A stretch of DNA of 64,000 bases from Paraburkholderia sp. UYCP14C (GCF_004197395.1 NZ_SELS01000032.1:1-64000); one strand, 5' to 3'. Counted from the stretch's first letter, positions 27,623-39,743 are shown. A program made the numbers and translations. The notes: generated from the letters alone by a model not told the origin.

Positions 27623-28459
27623 ATGACTCAAACAGTGCTCCTTGCTCTCGATACATCGACCGAATTCTGTTCGGCGGCGCTCGTGTCCGCGTCCGTCGAT
27701 GCCAATGGTCAGCCCAGCGCCGAACCGCGCGTCTGGGTTCGTCACGAACAAACCGGCGCGGTGTCCAGTACCCGCCTGCTGCCGGCGATCCGCGAGCTGT
27801 TCGACGAAGCCGGCCTCACGCTGGCGGACTGCGACGCGATCGCGTTCGGCTCGGGTCCGGGTTCGTTCACCGGATTGCGGACGGCGACCGGCGTCGCCCA
27901 AGGCCTCGCGTTCGGCCTGAACCTGCCGGTCGTGCCGATCGGCACGCTGCTCGTGTGCGCGGAAAGCGCCCGCCTGCGCGATCCGTCGACGACGCGTGTG
28001 CTCGCCGCGCTCGACGCGCGCATGGACGAAATCTACTGGGCCGACTACGCGTGGGACGACGCTCAGCACGAATGGCGCACCGTGCAGACGGCATCGCTCG
28101 ATGCACCCGGGCGGCTCGTGCTGCCCGACGTGCCGTTCACGCTCGCCGGCAATGCGGCCGCCGCGTTTGGTGAGCGCTTGCCGGCAGTCGCGGCCGCGCG
28201 CAGCGTCGATGGCGAAGCGTTGCCGCATGCGTTGCCGCTCGCGTACGCGGCGCTGCGCGCGTTTCATGCGGGCCGCACGGTGCCCGCCGATCAGGCCGCG
28301 CCAGAGTACGTGCGCGACAAGGTCGCGCAGACCACCGCCGAGCGCATGGCCGACAAAGCGGCGAAAACAGCCAGGGCGGCACATGCCGCCGAGCAGTCCG
28401 CGCAGCGCGCACCCGACGGTCCGTCCGGTCAGCCGTCCCACGACGAGGCGCGCCGATGA
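27623..28459 (+). CDS. tsaB: tRNA threonylcarbamoyladenosine biosynthesis protein TsaB
   Basis: Encodes 278 residues of the ASKHA fold. It begins TVLLALDTSTEFCSAAL, then GSGPGSFTGLRTATGVAQGLAFGLNLPVVPIGTL, which is diagnostic of TsaB. It forms the TsaBDE complex that makes t6A37 in ANN-decoding tRNAs. The C-terminal 45 residues are Ala/Lys/Gln-rich. Its stop overlaps the rimI start (ATGA), the usual tsaB-rimI pairing. A TACAAT box ends only seven bases before the ATG and no ribosome site is visible. Confidence 0.93.
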   Translation: MTQTVLLALDTSTEFCSAALVSASVDANGQPSAEPRVWVRHEQTGAVSSTRLLPAIRELFDEAGLTLADCDAIAFGSGPGSFTGLRTATGVAQGLAFGLNLPVVPIGTLLVCAESARLRDPSTTRVLAALDARMDEIYWADYAWDDAQHEWRTVQTASLDAPGRLVLPDVPFTLAGNAAAAFGERLPAVAAARSVDGEALPHALPLAYAALRAFHAGRTVPADQAAPEYVRDKVAQTTAERMADKAAKTARAAHAAEQSAQRAPDGPSGQPSHDEARR

Positions 28460-28950
28460 GCGGCGTGCTGCTCACGGACCGCTACATGTCGCCGATGACC
28501 GAAAGCGACCTGGACGAAGTCGCCGCGATCGAGAAGCTCGCGTATGAGTTTCCGTGGAGCCGCGGCAACTTCGGCGACTCGCTGCGCAATGGTTATTTCG
28601 GCATCTGTCTGCGGCACGTGACGGGCACGCTGATCGGCTATTGCGTGCTGATGCCGGTCGTCGATGAAATGCATCTGCTGAATCTGTGCGTCACGCCGCA
28701 AGCGCAAGGCGCGGGCGCGGGTCTCGCGCTGCTGCGCGAGGCGGTGCGCATTACGCACGCGGAGAAACTCGAGGGGCTGCTGCTCGAAGTGCGGCCGTCG
28801 AATCATCGGGCGATCCGGTTGTACGAGCGCTTCGGCTTCGCGTCGATCGGCCGGCGCAAAAATTATTATCCGGCGCGGCATCGCGCCCGCGAGGACGCGA
28901 TCGTGATGCGTCTGTCGTTTGCCACGGAGGGCGCAGATGGCGCTGCATGA
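28456..28950 (+). CDS. rimI: Ribosomal protein S18-alanine N-acetyltransferase RimI
   Basis: Encodes 164 residues with the GNAT fold. The acetyl-CoA loop is VTPQAQGAGAGLALL (the usual RxxGxG has Q-x-x-G-A-G here). The RimI landmarks EVRPSNHRAIRLYERFGF and GRRKNYYPA are present, as is AYEFPWSRGNF near the N-terminus. It acetylates the N-terminal Ala of S18 and possibly other proteins. It overlaps tsaB by four bases and the next gene by fourteen. Confidence 0.93.
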   Translation: MSGVLLTDRYMSPMTESDLDEVAAIEKLAYEFPWSRGNFGDSLRNGYFGICLRHVTGTLIGYCVLMPVVDEMHLLNLCVTPQAQGAGAGLALLREAVRITHAEKLEGLLLEVRPSNHRAIRLYERFGFASIGRRKNYYPARHRAREDAIVMRLSFATEGADGAA

Positions 28951-30040
28951 ATCGGTGCTCGAGGAATTCGGACTCGCACCGTTGTGGGTGCGTCGCGGAC
29001 TCGCGGCGCGGGAGGCGGAGGCCGGGCAGGGTGATGCCGTGGCGCTGCAAACACGCGGCGATCGAAGTGCGCCGTTGCGTGACGACGCGGCGCTAGCGGA
29101 TCACGCAACGCAGCACTCTGGCGATCGCGCGGCGCTGAAGCAAGCGGACGAGCCGGTGAAATCGCCGCGGGAAGACGCAAACGACGAGCGTCGCGCGCAG
29201 CCTCTGCCGCAAACCTCGCGCGAACCGATGCGCGGGTCCGCAAACGTACAGCCACCGCAAGCGCAGCGTGAGTCCGCGCCGCGTTTTGACGAAACTGCGA
29301 CTTGGCGCGAAACATCACAGACGCAACCCGACGTTTCAGCCCCGCCGACTTTCGACGCCCCACCGGACGACGACTTCGCGTGGTTCGACGACCCAACGGC
29401 CTCGGCTTCCGCACCCGCCGAAACGCGCCGCGCCGCGCCCGCACTGCCGGCTATCCACACACTCGACTGGGACGCGCTCGCCGAACGTGTCGCCGGATGC
29501 GAGGCGTGCCGGCTGTGCGAGACGCGCACGAACACGGTGTTCGGCGTCGGCGATCGCGAGGCCGACTGGATGCTGATCGGCGAGGCGCCCGGCGAGAACG
29601 AGGACCGTCAAGGCGAACCGTTCGTCGGCCAGGCCGGCAAGCTGCTCGACAACATGCTGCATTCGCTCGCGCTCGCGCGCGGCACCAACGTCTATATCGC
29701 GAACGTGATCAAGTGCCGGCCGCCCGGCAACCGCAATCCGCAGCCGGATGAAGTTGCGCGTTGCGAACCGTATCTGCAGCGCCAGGTGTCGCTCGTGAAG
29801 CCGAAGCTGATCGTCGCGCTCGGTCGTTTCGCCGCGCAAAGTCTGCTCAAGACCGAGGCGAGCATTTCGTCGCTGCGCGGCCGCGTGCATAGCTACGAGG
29901 GCGTGCCGGTGATCGTCACCTATCACCCGGCCTATCTGCTGCGTAGCCTGCCCGACAAGGCCAAGGCCTGGGCGGACCTGTGCCTCGCGCGCGAGACGTG
30001 GCTCGCCAACGGCGGTGCGCCGTCGAACGAATCAAAGTGA
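28937..30040 (+). CDS. Uracil-DNA glycosylase, family 4 (Fe-S), with N-terminal extension
   Basis: Encodes 367 residues from the ATG at 28937, preceded by GGAGG. The first 170 residues are low-complexity, acidic and polar, probably disordered. The catalytic half has the family-4 motifs: GCEACRLCETR with the first Fe-S cysteines, GEAPGENEDRQGEPFVGQAGKLLD (uracil pocket and catalytic region), VIKCRPPGNRNP and ARC with the other two cysteines, and TYHPAYLL. It removes uracil from DNA to start base-excision repair. The gene follows rimI with overlap. Confidence 0.93.
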   Translation: MALHESVLEEFGLAPLWVRRGLAAREAEAGQGDAVALQTRGDRSAPLRDDAALADHATQHSGDRAALKQADEPVKSPREDANDERRAQPLPQTSREPMRGSANVQPPQAQRESAPRFDETATWRETSQTQPDVSAPPTFDAPPDDDFAWFDDPTASASAPAETRRAAPALPAIHTLDWDALAERVAGCEACRLCETRTNTVFGVGDREADWMLIGEAPGENEDRQGEPFVGQAGKLLDNMLHSLALARGTNVYIANVIKCRPPGNRNPQPDEVARCEPYLQRQVSLVKPKLIVALGRFAAQSLLKTEASISSLRGRVHSYEGVPVIVTYHPAYLLRSLPDKAKAWADLCLARETWLANGGAPSNESK

Positions 30041-30042
30041 CG

Positions 30043-31068
30043 ATGCCCGAGGGACCGGCGCCACACTTGTCCGTCGCGTCCGTCAGCCGCGCGGGGCTAC
30101 TCGATGCGTTGCTGGGTTGGCGCGACGATACTTCGGTCGAGGCGCTGCGCGATCCCGCCGTGCGCGATCTCGCGTGGCTGCTGCTGAGTCCCGATCTGTT
30201 GCGCCCCCAGCCTCCGACAGGCGCACTTGCGGATCCCTTCGACACACCGCAGGAATTGCAGGCCACGCTCACCTGGCTGCGCGCGCTCGACGCCACGCCG
30301 GAGCTTCTGCATCAGGACCTCGCGGCAACCCGTATCACGCGTCTCGGCCGCTATGCCGAACGCCTGCTGGGTTTTTTCCTTCGTCATGGGCCAGCGACGC
30401 AACTGATCGCAGCGGGTGTGCCGCTACGGCACGCCGGCCTCACGCTCGGCGAATGCGACTTTCTCGTGCGCACGCGCCAGGGCGCGCGACTGCATTGGGA
30501 ACTCGCGGTGAAGTGCTATCTGCATGCGGGCGATGCGAACGGCGCAGAGGTACCACGTCTCGCCGATTATGTCGGCCCCAATCTGAAGGACCGCTTCGAT
30601 CTGAAGCTCGCGCATCTGCTTGATCATCAGTTGCCGCTCAGTGCGCGTGAGGAGTTTGCATCGACCGGCTATGCGGGCGCATGGACGCCGCAGATGTTCG
30701 TCAAGGGATGGCTGTTTTACCGGCACGGCGAGACGCCTACCGATCCTGCCGAACTCGATCCCGCGCATGGTCGCGGCTGGTGGATCACGCGTCGCGACTG
30801 GCTGGCTTTCGCATGCGCGCATGCGCAAAAGTGGCGGGTGCTGCCGCGACTCGAATGGCTCGCGCCGCGATATCGAACGCGAGCCGACGCGGACGACACG
30901 AGCTACGTCGACGCCAACACGCTCGCCGCTCACACGTCACTTCAACACGGCCCGACGATGGTCGCGGCATTCATCGACGACAACGCGGGCCATCTGCGTG
31001 AACGCTCGCGCGGCTTTATCGTGCCCGACGACTGGCCCGAGCACGCGCGGCGTTACGCGCAGCAATAA
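30043..31068 (+). CDS. DUF1853 family protein
   Basis: Encodes 341 residues from the ATG at 30043; a GTG at 30037 that overlaps the udg stop is an alternative. It matches what I recall of DUF1853, a family of unknown function. The most conserved-looking stretch is Glu106 in RYAERLLGFFL, then Glu137 and Asp139 in GECDFLV and Glu153 to Lys157 in HWELAVKCYL. This order resembles the core of PD-(D/E)XK nucleases, an inference only. No signal peptide or membrane segment is seen. It is two bases from udg and convergent with thiD, only six bases away. Confidence 0.75.
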   Translation: MPEGPAPHLSVASVSRAGLLDALLGWRDDTSVEALRDPAVRDLAWLLLSPDLLRPQPPTGALADPFDTPQELQATLTWLRALDATPELLHQDLAATRITRLGRYAERLLGFFLRHGPATQLIAAGVPLRHAGLTLGECDFLVRTRQGARLHWELAVKCYLHAGDANGAEVPRLADYVGPNLKDRFDLKLAHLLDHQLPLSAREEFASTGYAGAWTPQMFVKGWLFYRHGETPTDPAELDPAHGRGWWITRRDWLAFACAHAQKWRVLPRLEWLAPRYRTRADADDTSYVDANTLAAHTSLQHGPTMVAAFIDDNAGHLRERSRGFIVPDDWPEHARRYAQQ

Positions 31069-31074
31069 CGCCGC

Positions 31075-31881
<807 letters not shown>

Positions 31882-31942
31882 GGTCGAGCGAGGAAGAAGG
31901 AGGGCGCGCTCGTGCGTGTCGCGGCCGGCACGCCGCAGCGGA

Positions 31943-33250
31943 TCAGTGCTTGGCTTCGCCGATCAGCGCGACCGAATCGAACGCGCGCTGGTTCGCCTGG
32001 TGGCGCCGCATCACGAGCCACATCATCAGGCAGACGAAGGTGCCGAACAGCACGATCACCGCGGAGACCGGCACGTCGAGCCACACGAGCACCGCGTACA
32101 GGCACAGCATCACGAGCACGGACAGGTTCTCGTTGAAGTTCTGCACGGCGATCGAATGACCCGCCGACAGCAGCACGTGCCCGCGATGCTGCAGCAGCGC
32201 ATTCATCGGCACGACGAAAAAGCCCGACAGGCCGCCCACGAACATCAGGAAGATATACGCGAAAATCAGATAGCCCGACACGTGCATGCGGCCGAAATAA
32301 ACGCCCCAATGCGGGGGAAACAGATCGCGCGTATAGAACGCCATCAGCATCACGGAGATACCCATCATGATGCCGACCGGCAATACCGACAGCGACTTCT
32401 TCAACGGTACGCGCGAGGCCGCGAAAATCGCACCGCCCGCGACGCCGACCGCGACCACCGCCTGCAGGATCGCCGCCTCGGACAACGACATGCCCAGCGA
32501 CACCTCGGCCCACTTCAGCACGATGAATTGCAGCGTCGCGCCCGCACCCCAGAACAGCGTCGTCACGGCAAGTGAAATCTGTCCGAGCTTGTCACGCCAC
32601 AGCACGAGAAAACAGTCGGCAAAATCGGTGATCAGGCGGATCGGCCCATGCTCCTGGCGCGGATAGCGCGCACCGGTGTCGGGAATGCGCAGATTGAACA
32701 GCGCGGCGATCACGTAGATGCCCATGATCACGAGCATCGCGGCTTCCGCAGGCGTGTTCACGGTGGGGAGGTGCCATTTGAGAATCGGCGCGGCGATATG
32801 CGGGCTGATCAGCGCGCCGCCGAGCACGGTGCCGAGAATGATCGAGCCGACCGTGGTGCCTTCGATCCAGCCGTTCGCGGCGACGAGCCGGTCAGGCGGC
32901 AACAGTTCGGTGAGAATGCCGTATTTGGCGGGCGAGTAGGCAGCCGCACCGAAGCCGACGATGCCGTACGCAATCAGCGGATGCGCGCCGACCAGCATCG
33001 TCACGCAGCCGACCACCTTGATCGTATTGGTGATGAACATCACGCGTCCTTTCGGACGGGAGTCGGCGAAGGCGCCCACGAAGGCGGCAAGAACGACGTA
33101 CGACAGCACAAAAAACAGCTTGAGCAGCGGCGTCATCCAGTTCGGAGCGTGAAGATCTTTCAGCAGTGCGATAGCAGCGATCAGAAGCGCATTGTCGGCC
33201 AGCGACGAAAAAAACTGCGCGGCCATGATGGTGTAAAAACCTTTTTTCAT
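31943..33250 (-). CDS. lplT: Lysophospholipid transporter LplT (MFS)
   Basis: Encodes 435 residues from the ATG at 33250. It begins MKKGFYTIMAAQFFSSLADNALLIAA, the LplT opening with the helix-1 SLADNAL motif. Twelve hydrophobic segments follow, with FADSRPKGRVM in the first cytoplasmic loop and YSPAKYGILTELLPPDRLVAANGW. LplT flips lysophospholipids inward for re-acylation by Aas; no aas gene is in this window. The upstream frame to 33340 lacks coding features. It is divergent from alr. Confidence 0.92.
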   Translation of the reverse strand: MKKGFYTIMAAQFFSSLADNALLIAAIALLKDLHAPNWMTPLLKLFFVLSYVVLAAFVGAFADSRPKGRVMFITNTIKVVGCVTMLVGAHPLIAYGIVGFGAAAYSPAKYGILTELLPPDRLVAANGWIEGTTVGSIILGTVLGGALISPHIAAPILKWHLPTVNTPAEAAMLVIMGIYVIAALFNLRIPDTGARYPRQEHGPIRLITDFADCFLVLWRDKLGQISLAVTTLFWGAGATLQFIVLKWAEVSLGMSLSEAAILQAVVAVGVAGGAIFAASRVPLKKSLSVLPVGIMMGISVMLMAFYTRDLFPPHWGVYFGRMHVSGYLIFAYIFLMFVGGLSGFFVVPMNALLQHRGHVLLSAGHSIAVQNFNENLSVLVMLCLYAVLVWLDVPVSAVIVLFGTFVCLMMWLVMRRHQANQRAFDSVALIGEAKH

Positions 33251-33468
33251 CTGATGCGATGCTGTCCTCGCTGCGGTCTGTCCGCCCCGGCCGTTTGTTA
33301 TGCGTCCGGGCTTATGCCGATCGAAATGGGTTGTGCGCACGGCTTTATATCATGAAAATAGCTGGATTCGGACTAGCAGAATCCTTGATCGCACCGCCCA
33401 GCGGGCCGCCGAGCGCTGAAAACGCCCTGTAAGCCGCTGATTCGCAAGTGTCTTTACGAAAATATCCC

Positions 33469-34539
33469 ATGCCGCGCCCCCTTTCCGCCACGATTCATAC
33501 CGCCGCTCTCGCCAATAACCTCGCTGTTGCGCGGCGCTATGCGCCGAAATCGAAAATCTGGGCCGTCGTCAAGGCTAATGCTTACGGGCATGGCCTCGCG
33601 CGCGTATTTCCCGGCTTGCGCGCCACCGACGGCTTTGGATTGCTGGACCTCGAAGAAGCGGTGAAGTTGCGTGAATTGGGCTGGGCGGGCCCGATTCTTC
33701 TTCTGGAAGGCTTTTTCCGGCCGACCGATATCGACGTGATCGACCGCTACAGTTTGACCACGGCGCTGCATTCGGACGAGCAGCTGCGCATGCTCGAAAT
33801 GGCGCGTCTGTCGAAACCGGTCAATATTCAGTTGAAGATGAACACCGGCATGAACCGGCTCGGCTACACGGTCGAAAAATTCCGTGCCGCATGGGAGCGT
33901 GCGCGCGCCTGCCAGGGCGTCGGCCAGATCACGTTGATGACGCATTTTTCCGATGCCGATGCCGAGCGCGGCATCGCGCATCAGATGGAGGCGTTCGAAC
34001 GCGGCGCGCAGGGCATCGCCGGTGCGCGCAGTCTGTCGAATTCGGCTGCGACGCTGTGGCATCCGCAAGCGCATTTCGACTGGGTGCGCCCGGGCATCAT
34101 GCTGTATGGCGCGTCGCCGTCGGGCGTGACGGCCGCGATCGACGGCACGGGCCTGCAGCCCGCGATGACGCTCGCGTCGGAACTGATCGCCGTACAAACG
34201 ATCAGCGAAGGCAGCTCGGTCGGCTACGGTTCGACGTTCACCGCGCGTGCGCCGATGCGCATCGGCGTGGTCGCGTGCGGTTACGCGGACGGCTATCCGC
34301 GCGTCGCGCCGGAAGGCACGCCGGTGATCGTTGATGGCGTGCGCACGCGCATCGTCGGACGCGTGTCGATGGACATGCTGACCGTCGACCTGACGCCGGT
34401 GCCGACCGCCAACGTCGGCTCGCGCGTGGAACTGTGGGGCAACGCACTGCCCATCGACGACGTCGCGCAGGCCTGCGGCACGATCGGCTACGAGCTGATG
34501 TGCGCGGTCGCGCCGCGTGTGCCGGTTCGGGCGGAGTAA
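33469..34539 (+). CDS. alr: Alanine racemase
   Basis: Encodes 356 residues from the ATG at 33469 (a GTG at 33448 is possible). It is a fold-type III PLP enzyme that interconverts L- and D-alanine for peptidoglycan. The cofactor lysine is Lys35 in [10 protein letters not shown] and the catalytic tyrosine is Tyr253 in [26 protein letters not shown] and [12 protein letters not shown] are all intact. Only three bases separate it from radA. Confidence 0.95.
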   Translation: MPRPLSATIHTAALANNLAVARRYAPKSKIWAVVKANAYGHGLARVFPGLRATDGFGLLDLEEAVKLRELGWAGPILLLEGFFRPTDIDVIDRYSLTTALHSDEQLRMLEMARLSKPVNIQLKMNTGMNRLGYTVEKFRAAWERARACQGVGQITLMTHFSDADAERGIAHQMEAFERGAQGIAGARSLSNSAATLWHPQAHFDWVRPGIMLYGASPSGVTAAIDGTGLQPAMTLASELIAVQTISEGSSVGYGSTFTARAPMRIGVVACGYADGYPRVAPEGTPVIVDGVRTRIVGRVSMDMLTVDLTPVPTANVGSRVELWGNALPIDDVAQACGTIGYELMCAVAPRVPVRAE

Positions 34540-34542
34540 CGC

Positions 34543-35919
34543 GTGGCGAAAGCGAAGACGTTGTACATCTGCGGGGAATGCGGCGGACAGTCGCCGAAGT
34601 GGTCCGGTCAATGCCCGTCCTGTCAGGCGTGGAACACGCTGGTCGAATCGGTCGCCGAGGCGCCGTCCACGCACCGTTTCCAGTCGCTCGCGAAGAGCAC
34701 GCCGGTGCGGCGCCTCGCCGACATCGACGCGTCGGACGTACCGCGCTTTTCGACCGGCGTCAGCGATTTCGACCGCGTGCTCGGCGGCGGCCTCGTGCCG
34801 GGCGGCGTGGTGCTGATCGGCGGCGATCCGGGCATCGGTAAGTCGACGCTGCTGTTGCAATCGCTCGCGGAAATCGCCGCGGACAAACGCGCGCTCTATA
34901 TCAGCGGTGAAGAATCGGGCGCGCAGATCGCGTTGCGTGCGCAACGGCTGGCGCTGCTCGAACCCGGCTCGAAGGCGAGCGAGTTGCAATTGCTCGCGGA
35001 AATCCAGCTCGAAAAAATTCAGGCGACGATCGCCGAGCAACGGCCCGACGTCGCCGTGATCGATTCGATCCAGACCGTCTATTCGGATGCTTTGACGTCG
35101 GCGCCGGGCTCGGTCGCGCAGGTGCGCGAGTGCGCGGCGCAATTGACGCGCATCGCCAAGCAGTCGGGCACGACGATTATCATGGTCGGGCACGTCACGA
35201 AAGAGGGCGCGCTCGCGGGTCCGCGCGTGCTCGAACATATCGTCGATACGGTGCTCTATTTCGAGGGCGATACTCACTCGTCGTACCGACTCGTGCGCGC
35301 GATCAAGAATCGCTTCGGCGCGGTCAACGAACTCGGTGTGTTCGCGATGACCGAGCGCGGCTTGCGCGGCGTCGCGAATCCCTCGGCATTGTTTTTATCG
35401 CAGCATGAGCAGTCGGTGCCGGGTTCGTGCGTGCTGGTCACGCAGGAGGGCACGCGACCGCTGCTCGTCGAAGTGCAGGCGCTCGTCGATGCGGCCAACG
35501 CGCCGAATCCGCGCCGCCTCGCGGTCGGCCTCGAACAGAACCGGCTCGCGATGCTGCTCGCGGTGCTGCATCGGCATGCGGGCATCGCCTGTTTCGATCA
35601 GGACGTGTTCCTGAACGCGGTGGGCGGCGTGAAGATCTCCGAGCCCGCCGCCGACCTCTCGGTACTGCTCGCGATTCATTCGTCGATGCGCAACAAGCCG
35701 CTGCCGAAGGGACTCGTCGTGTTCGGCGAAGTGGGTCTTGCCGGCGAGATCCGGCCGTCGCCACGCGGCCAGGAACGACTGAAGGAAGCGGCCAAGCTCG
35801 GCTTTTCGGTCGCGGTGATTCCGAAGGCCAATGCGCCGAAACAGCCGATCGAAGGCTTACAGGTCATTGCGGTCGAACGCATCGAGCAGGCCATCGACCG
35901 CGTCCGTACGCTCGAATAG
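34543..35919 (+). CDS. radA: DNA repair/recombination protein RadA
   Basis: Encodes 458 residues from a GTG start. An N-terminal C4 zinc finger (CGECGGQSPKWSGQCPSC) is followed by a RecA-like ATPase core with Walker A GGDPGIGKST and the RadA-specific KNRFG motif. A C-terminal Lon-like P domain (about 290-450) includes NPRRLAVGLEQNRLAMLLAVL. It is a helicase that drives branch migration in recombination intermediates. Downstream of the stop is a nested hairpin (35929-35965) without a T run. Confidence 0.96.
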   Translation: MAKAKTLYICGECGGQSPKWSGQCPSCQAWNTLVESVAEAPSTHRFQSLAKSTPVRRLADIDASDVPRFSTGVSDFDRVLGGGLVPGGVVLIGGDPGIGKSTLLLQSLAEIAADKRALYISGEESGAQIALRAQRLALLEPGSKASELQLLAEIQLEKIQATIAEQRPDVAVIDSIQTVYSDALTSAPGSVAQVRECAAQLTRIAKQSGTTIIMVGHVTKEGALAGPRVLEHIVDTVLYFEGDTHSSYRLVRAIKNRFGAVNELGVFAMTERGLRGVANPSALFLSQHEQSVPGSCVLVTQEGTRPLLVEVQALVDAANAPNPRRLAVGLEQNRLAMLLAVLHRHAGIACFDQDVFLNAVGGVKISEPAADLSVLLAIHSSMRNKPLPKGLVVFGEVGLAGEIRPSPRGQERLKEAAKLGFSVAVIPKANAPKQPIEGLQVIAVERIEQAIDRVRTLE

Positions 35920-35928
35920 ACGGGGCCT

Positions 35929-35965
35929 GGGACCGCTCGCCAGTACTTTGTACGCTTGCGGTCCC
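35929..35965 (+). repeat. Nested hairpin after radA
   Basis: Perfect 8-base arms GGGACCGC and GCGGTCCC enclose a 21-base loop that itself contains GTAC-TTT-GTAC. No T run follows, so an intrinsic terminator is doubtful. It may be a Rho-assisted end or a processing site. Confidence 0.4.
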
Positions 35966-36072
35966 GTAATGCGCGGTAAATATCTCCATATTGGCTGTAA
36001 CCTGGCCGCCATGCCTTTTTCCTAAGCTGTATCGATATGCATCCCTTCTGATGCCCGAAAAAGGATCGCGCC

Positions 36073-36351
36073 TTGAAACAGTCACACGAAACCGCTGCCG
36101 ACCATCACATCCAGGTGCGCGGCTGCCGGGTCTCCGCACCGATTCATCAGCCGTGGGGCGGCGCTTGCCGGATCGTCGAATGGATCGACACCGCGGGGCA
36201 GATCTCGCGGCGGGTGGTGGCAGAAGACGTGACGGCCGCCGAAGTGCGTGCCACGATCAGCCGTCATGTGGAAGGCCGCAAACACCTGCTGTACGACGAC
36301 GAGAAGTCGCCGCGCCAAACGCTGCCGAGGCAGACCGCGACCCGCCGTTGA
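36073..36351 (+). CDS. Small hypothetical protein (TTG start)
   Basis: Encodes 92 residues if read from the TTG at 36073, which is preceded by AAGGA at seven bases, a good ribosome site. The sequence has alternating hydrophobic strands (CRIVEWIDTAGQISRRVVAEDVTAAEVRATI) and a polar basic tail. No signal peptide, membrane span or known motif is visible. An overlapping ATG frame at 36051 is arginine-rich nonsense. Codon use is like its neighbours. I cannot assign a function. Confidence 0.65.
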   Translation: MKQSHETAADHHIQVRGCRVSAPIHQPWGGACRIVEWIDTAGQISRRVVAEDVTAAEVRATISRHVEGRKHLLYDDEKSPRQTLPRQTATRR

Positions 36352-36418
36352 CGGCGGTGAGCTTCGATCACCGGGCCTTGATCTTCAACGCACCCCCGCC
36401 GCGGTTGCGCCGCGCGCG

Positions 36419-37570
36419 TTAGGCCCCGTCGTCGTCTGATCCGGCGGCGCTCGCGGCCACCGCCGCATACGCTTGCGGATTGAACAGCGGATGCCGCACC
36501 GCCTCAGCGGGCGTCAGCACCGGCGACACGCAGCAATCGAGCGATTCCAGCAGTTCCACCCATTCGCCGAGCGTGCGCGTCGCGATCACATTGGCAACTT
36601 CCTGAATGAGCGCCAGCGCATCGGGACCGCCGATCGCCTGCCCCAGGCTCCAGTGACGCGTCGCCCATTCGGGCCGATCGAGCGCCATGCACAGCGTTTC
36701 CCAGAACTTCAATTCGAGCGCGCCGACCGCGAGCCAGCGCTCGTCGCTCGTGCGATACAGGTTGTAGCACGGCACGCCGCCGTTCAACAGACCATCGCCC
36801 GCGGCGGGTGCCGCCCCTTCGTTGAGCACGGACACTTGCGCGACGAAGTTGTGCGCATAGCTCGTGTGCGTCATCGATACATCGACGAAGCGGCCCGCGC
36901 CGCCACGCCCGACGTGCCAGAGCGCGGCGAGAATCTGCGTGACCGCGCTTAATGCGCCACCGAGCAGATCGGCGATCTGGAAGTTGGGCAGGATCGGCGT
37001 ACCGTCGCGGCTCGCCAGTTGATCGAGCACACCCGCATAGCCGATGTAGTTCAGGTCGTGACCGGCATGGTCCGCGAACGGACCGCTCGCGCCATATCCG
37101 CTGATCGCGCAATAGACGAGCCGCGGATTGGCCGCGCTGAGCGTCCCATAGCCGAGGCCGAGCCGCTCCATCACGCCGGGCCGAAAGCTCTCGATCAGCA
37201 CGTCGGCTTCGGCCGCGAGCGCGCGCAGCACGTGGCGTCCCGCTTCGGATTTGAGGTCGAGGCGGGTCTCGCGCTTGCCGCGATTGACCATCCGGTAGAA
37301 CGCGCCGGGCCGGCCCGCGACACGGTCGCTCGACGACTGCATCATCGTGCGCGTCGGATCGCCCGCGCCGGGCGCTTCGATCTTCAGCACGTCGGCGCCG
37401 AGCTCGGCGAGGCGCAGCGCGGCTACCGGACCCGGCAGCAGGCGCGTGAGGTCGAGCACGCGCAGTCCCTGCAATGGCGGGGGGATCTCCGTGGCCGGTG
37501 CAGCCGCGGATTCTGGAGCCGATTCCGAGGCCGATGAGCCGAACGACGAGTTCGCAAATGACAAAGCCAA
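36419..37570 (-). CDS. CaiB/BaiF family (class III) CoA-transferase
   Basis: Encodes up to 383 residues, a family III CoA-transferase/alpha-methylacyl-CoA racemase-like protein. Landmarks are LQGLRVLDLTRLLPGPVAALRLAELGADVLKIEAPGAGDPTR near the N-terminus, VLIESFRPGVMERLGLGY, and the active-site Asp in GHDLNYIGYAG. The start is uncertain: the frame opens at a TTG (37570) placed too close to GGGAG, while a second TTG two codons later (37564) has better spacing. About 30 Ala/Ser/Pro-rich residues precede the domain. The acyl substrate is unknown. It follows the ABC-F gene by 40 bases. Confidence 0.88.
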   Translation of the reverse strand: MALSFANSSFGSSASESAPESAAAPATEIPPPLQGLRVLDLTRLLPGPVAALRLAELGADVLKIEAPGAGDPTRTMMQSSSDRVAGRPGAFYRMVNRGKRETRLDLKSEAGRHVLRALAAEADVLIESFRPGVMERLGLGYGTLSAANPRLVYCAISGYGASGPFADHAGHDLNYIGYAGVLDQLASRDGTPILPNFQIADLLGGALSAVTQILAALWHVGRGGAGRFVDVSMTHTSYAHNFVAQVSVLNEGAAPAAGDGLLNGGVPCYNLYRTSDERWLAVGALELKFWETLCMALDRPEWATRHWSLGQAIGGPDALALIQEVANVIATRTLGEWVELLESLDCCVSPVLTPAEAVRHPLFNPQAYAAVAASAAGSDDDGA

Positions 37571-37610
37571 GCTCCCGTGGATGCCGGCGCGGCCCGGGTG
37601 TTGCGTGCCG

Positions 37611-39566
<1,956 letters not shown>

Positions 39567-39743
39567 GACGTGGCCGGCTGAAGAAAACCGCTATTTTAGA
39601 CTGCCCGGCGCGTTGCCGGGCGCGCGGCGCCGATTGCCCCGCTTGTGCCCGCTTGTCACTTCGCGCGCAGCCGCCATCGGCCATCCGGCCGACTGTATCG
39701 GCAGCGCTTTTGGCATAGACTGACGGCTTTCACGGGAGGGCAC

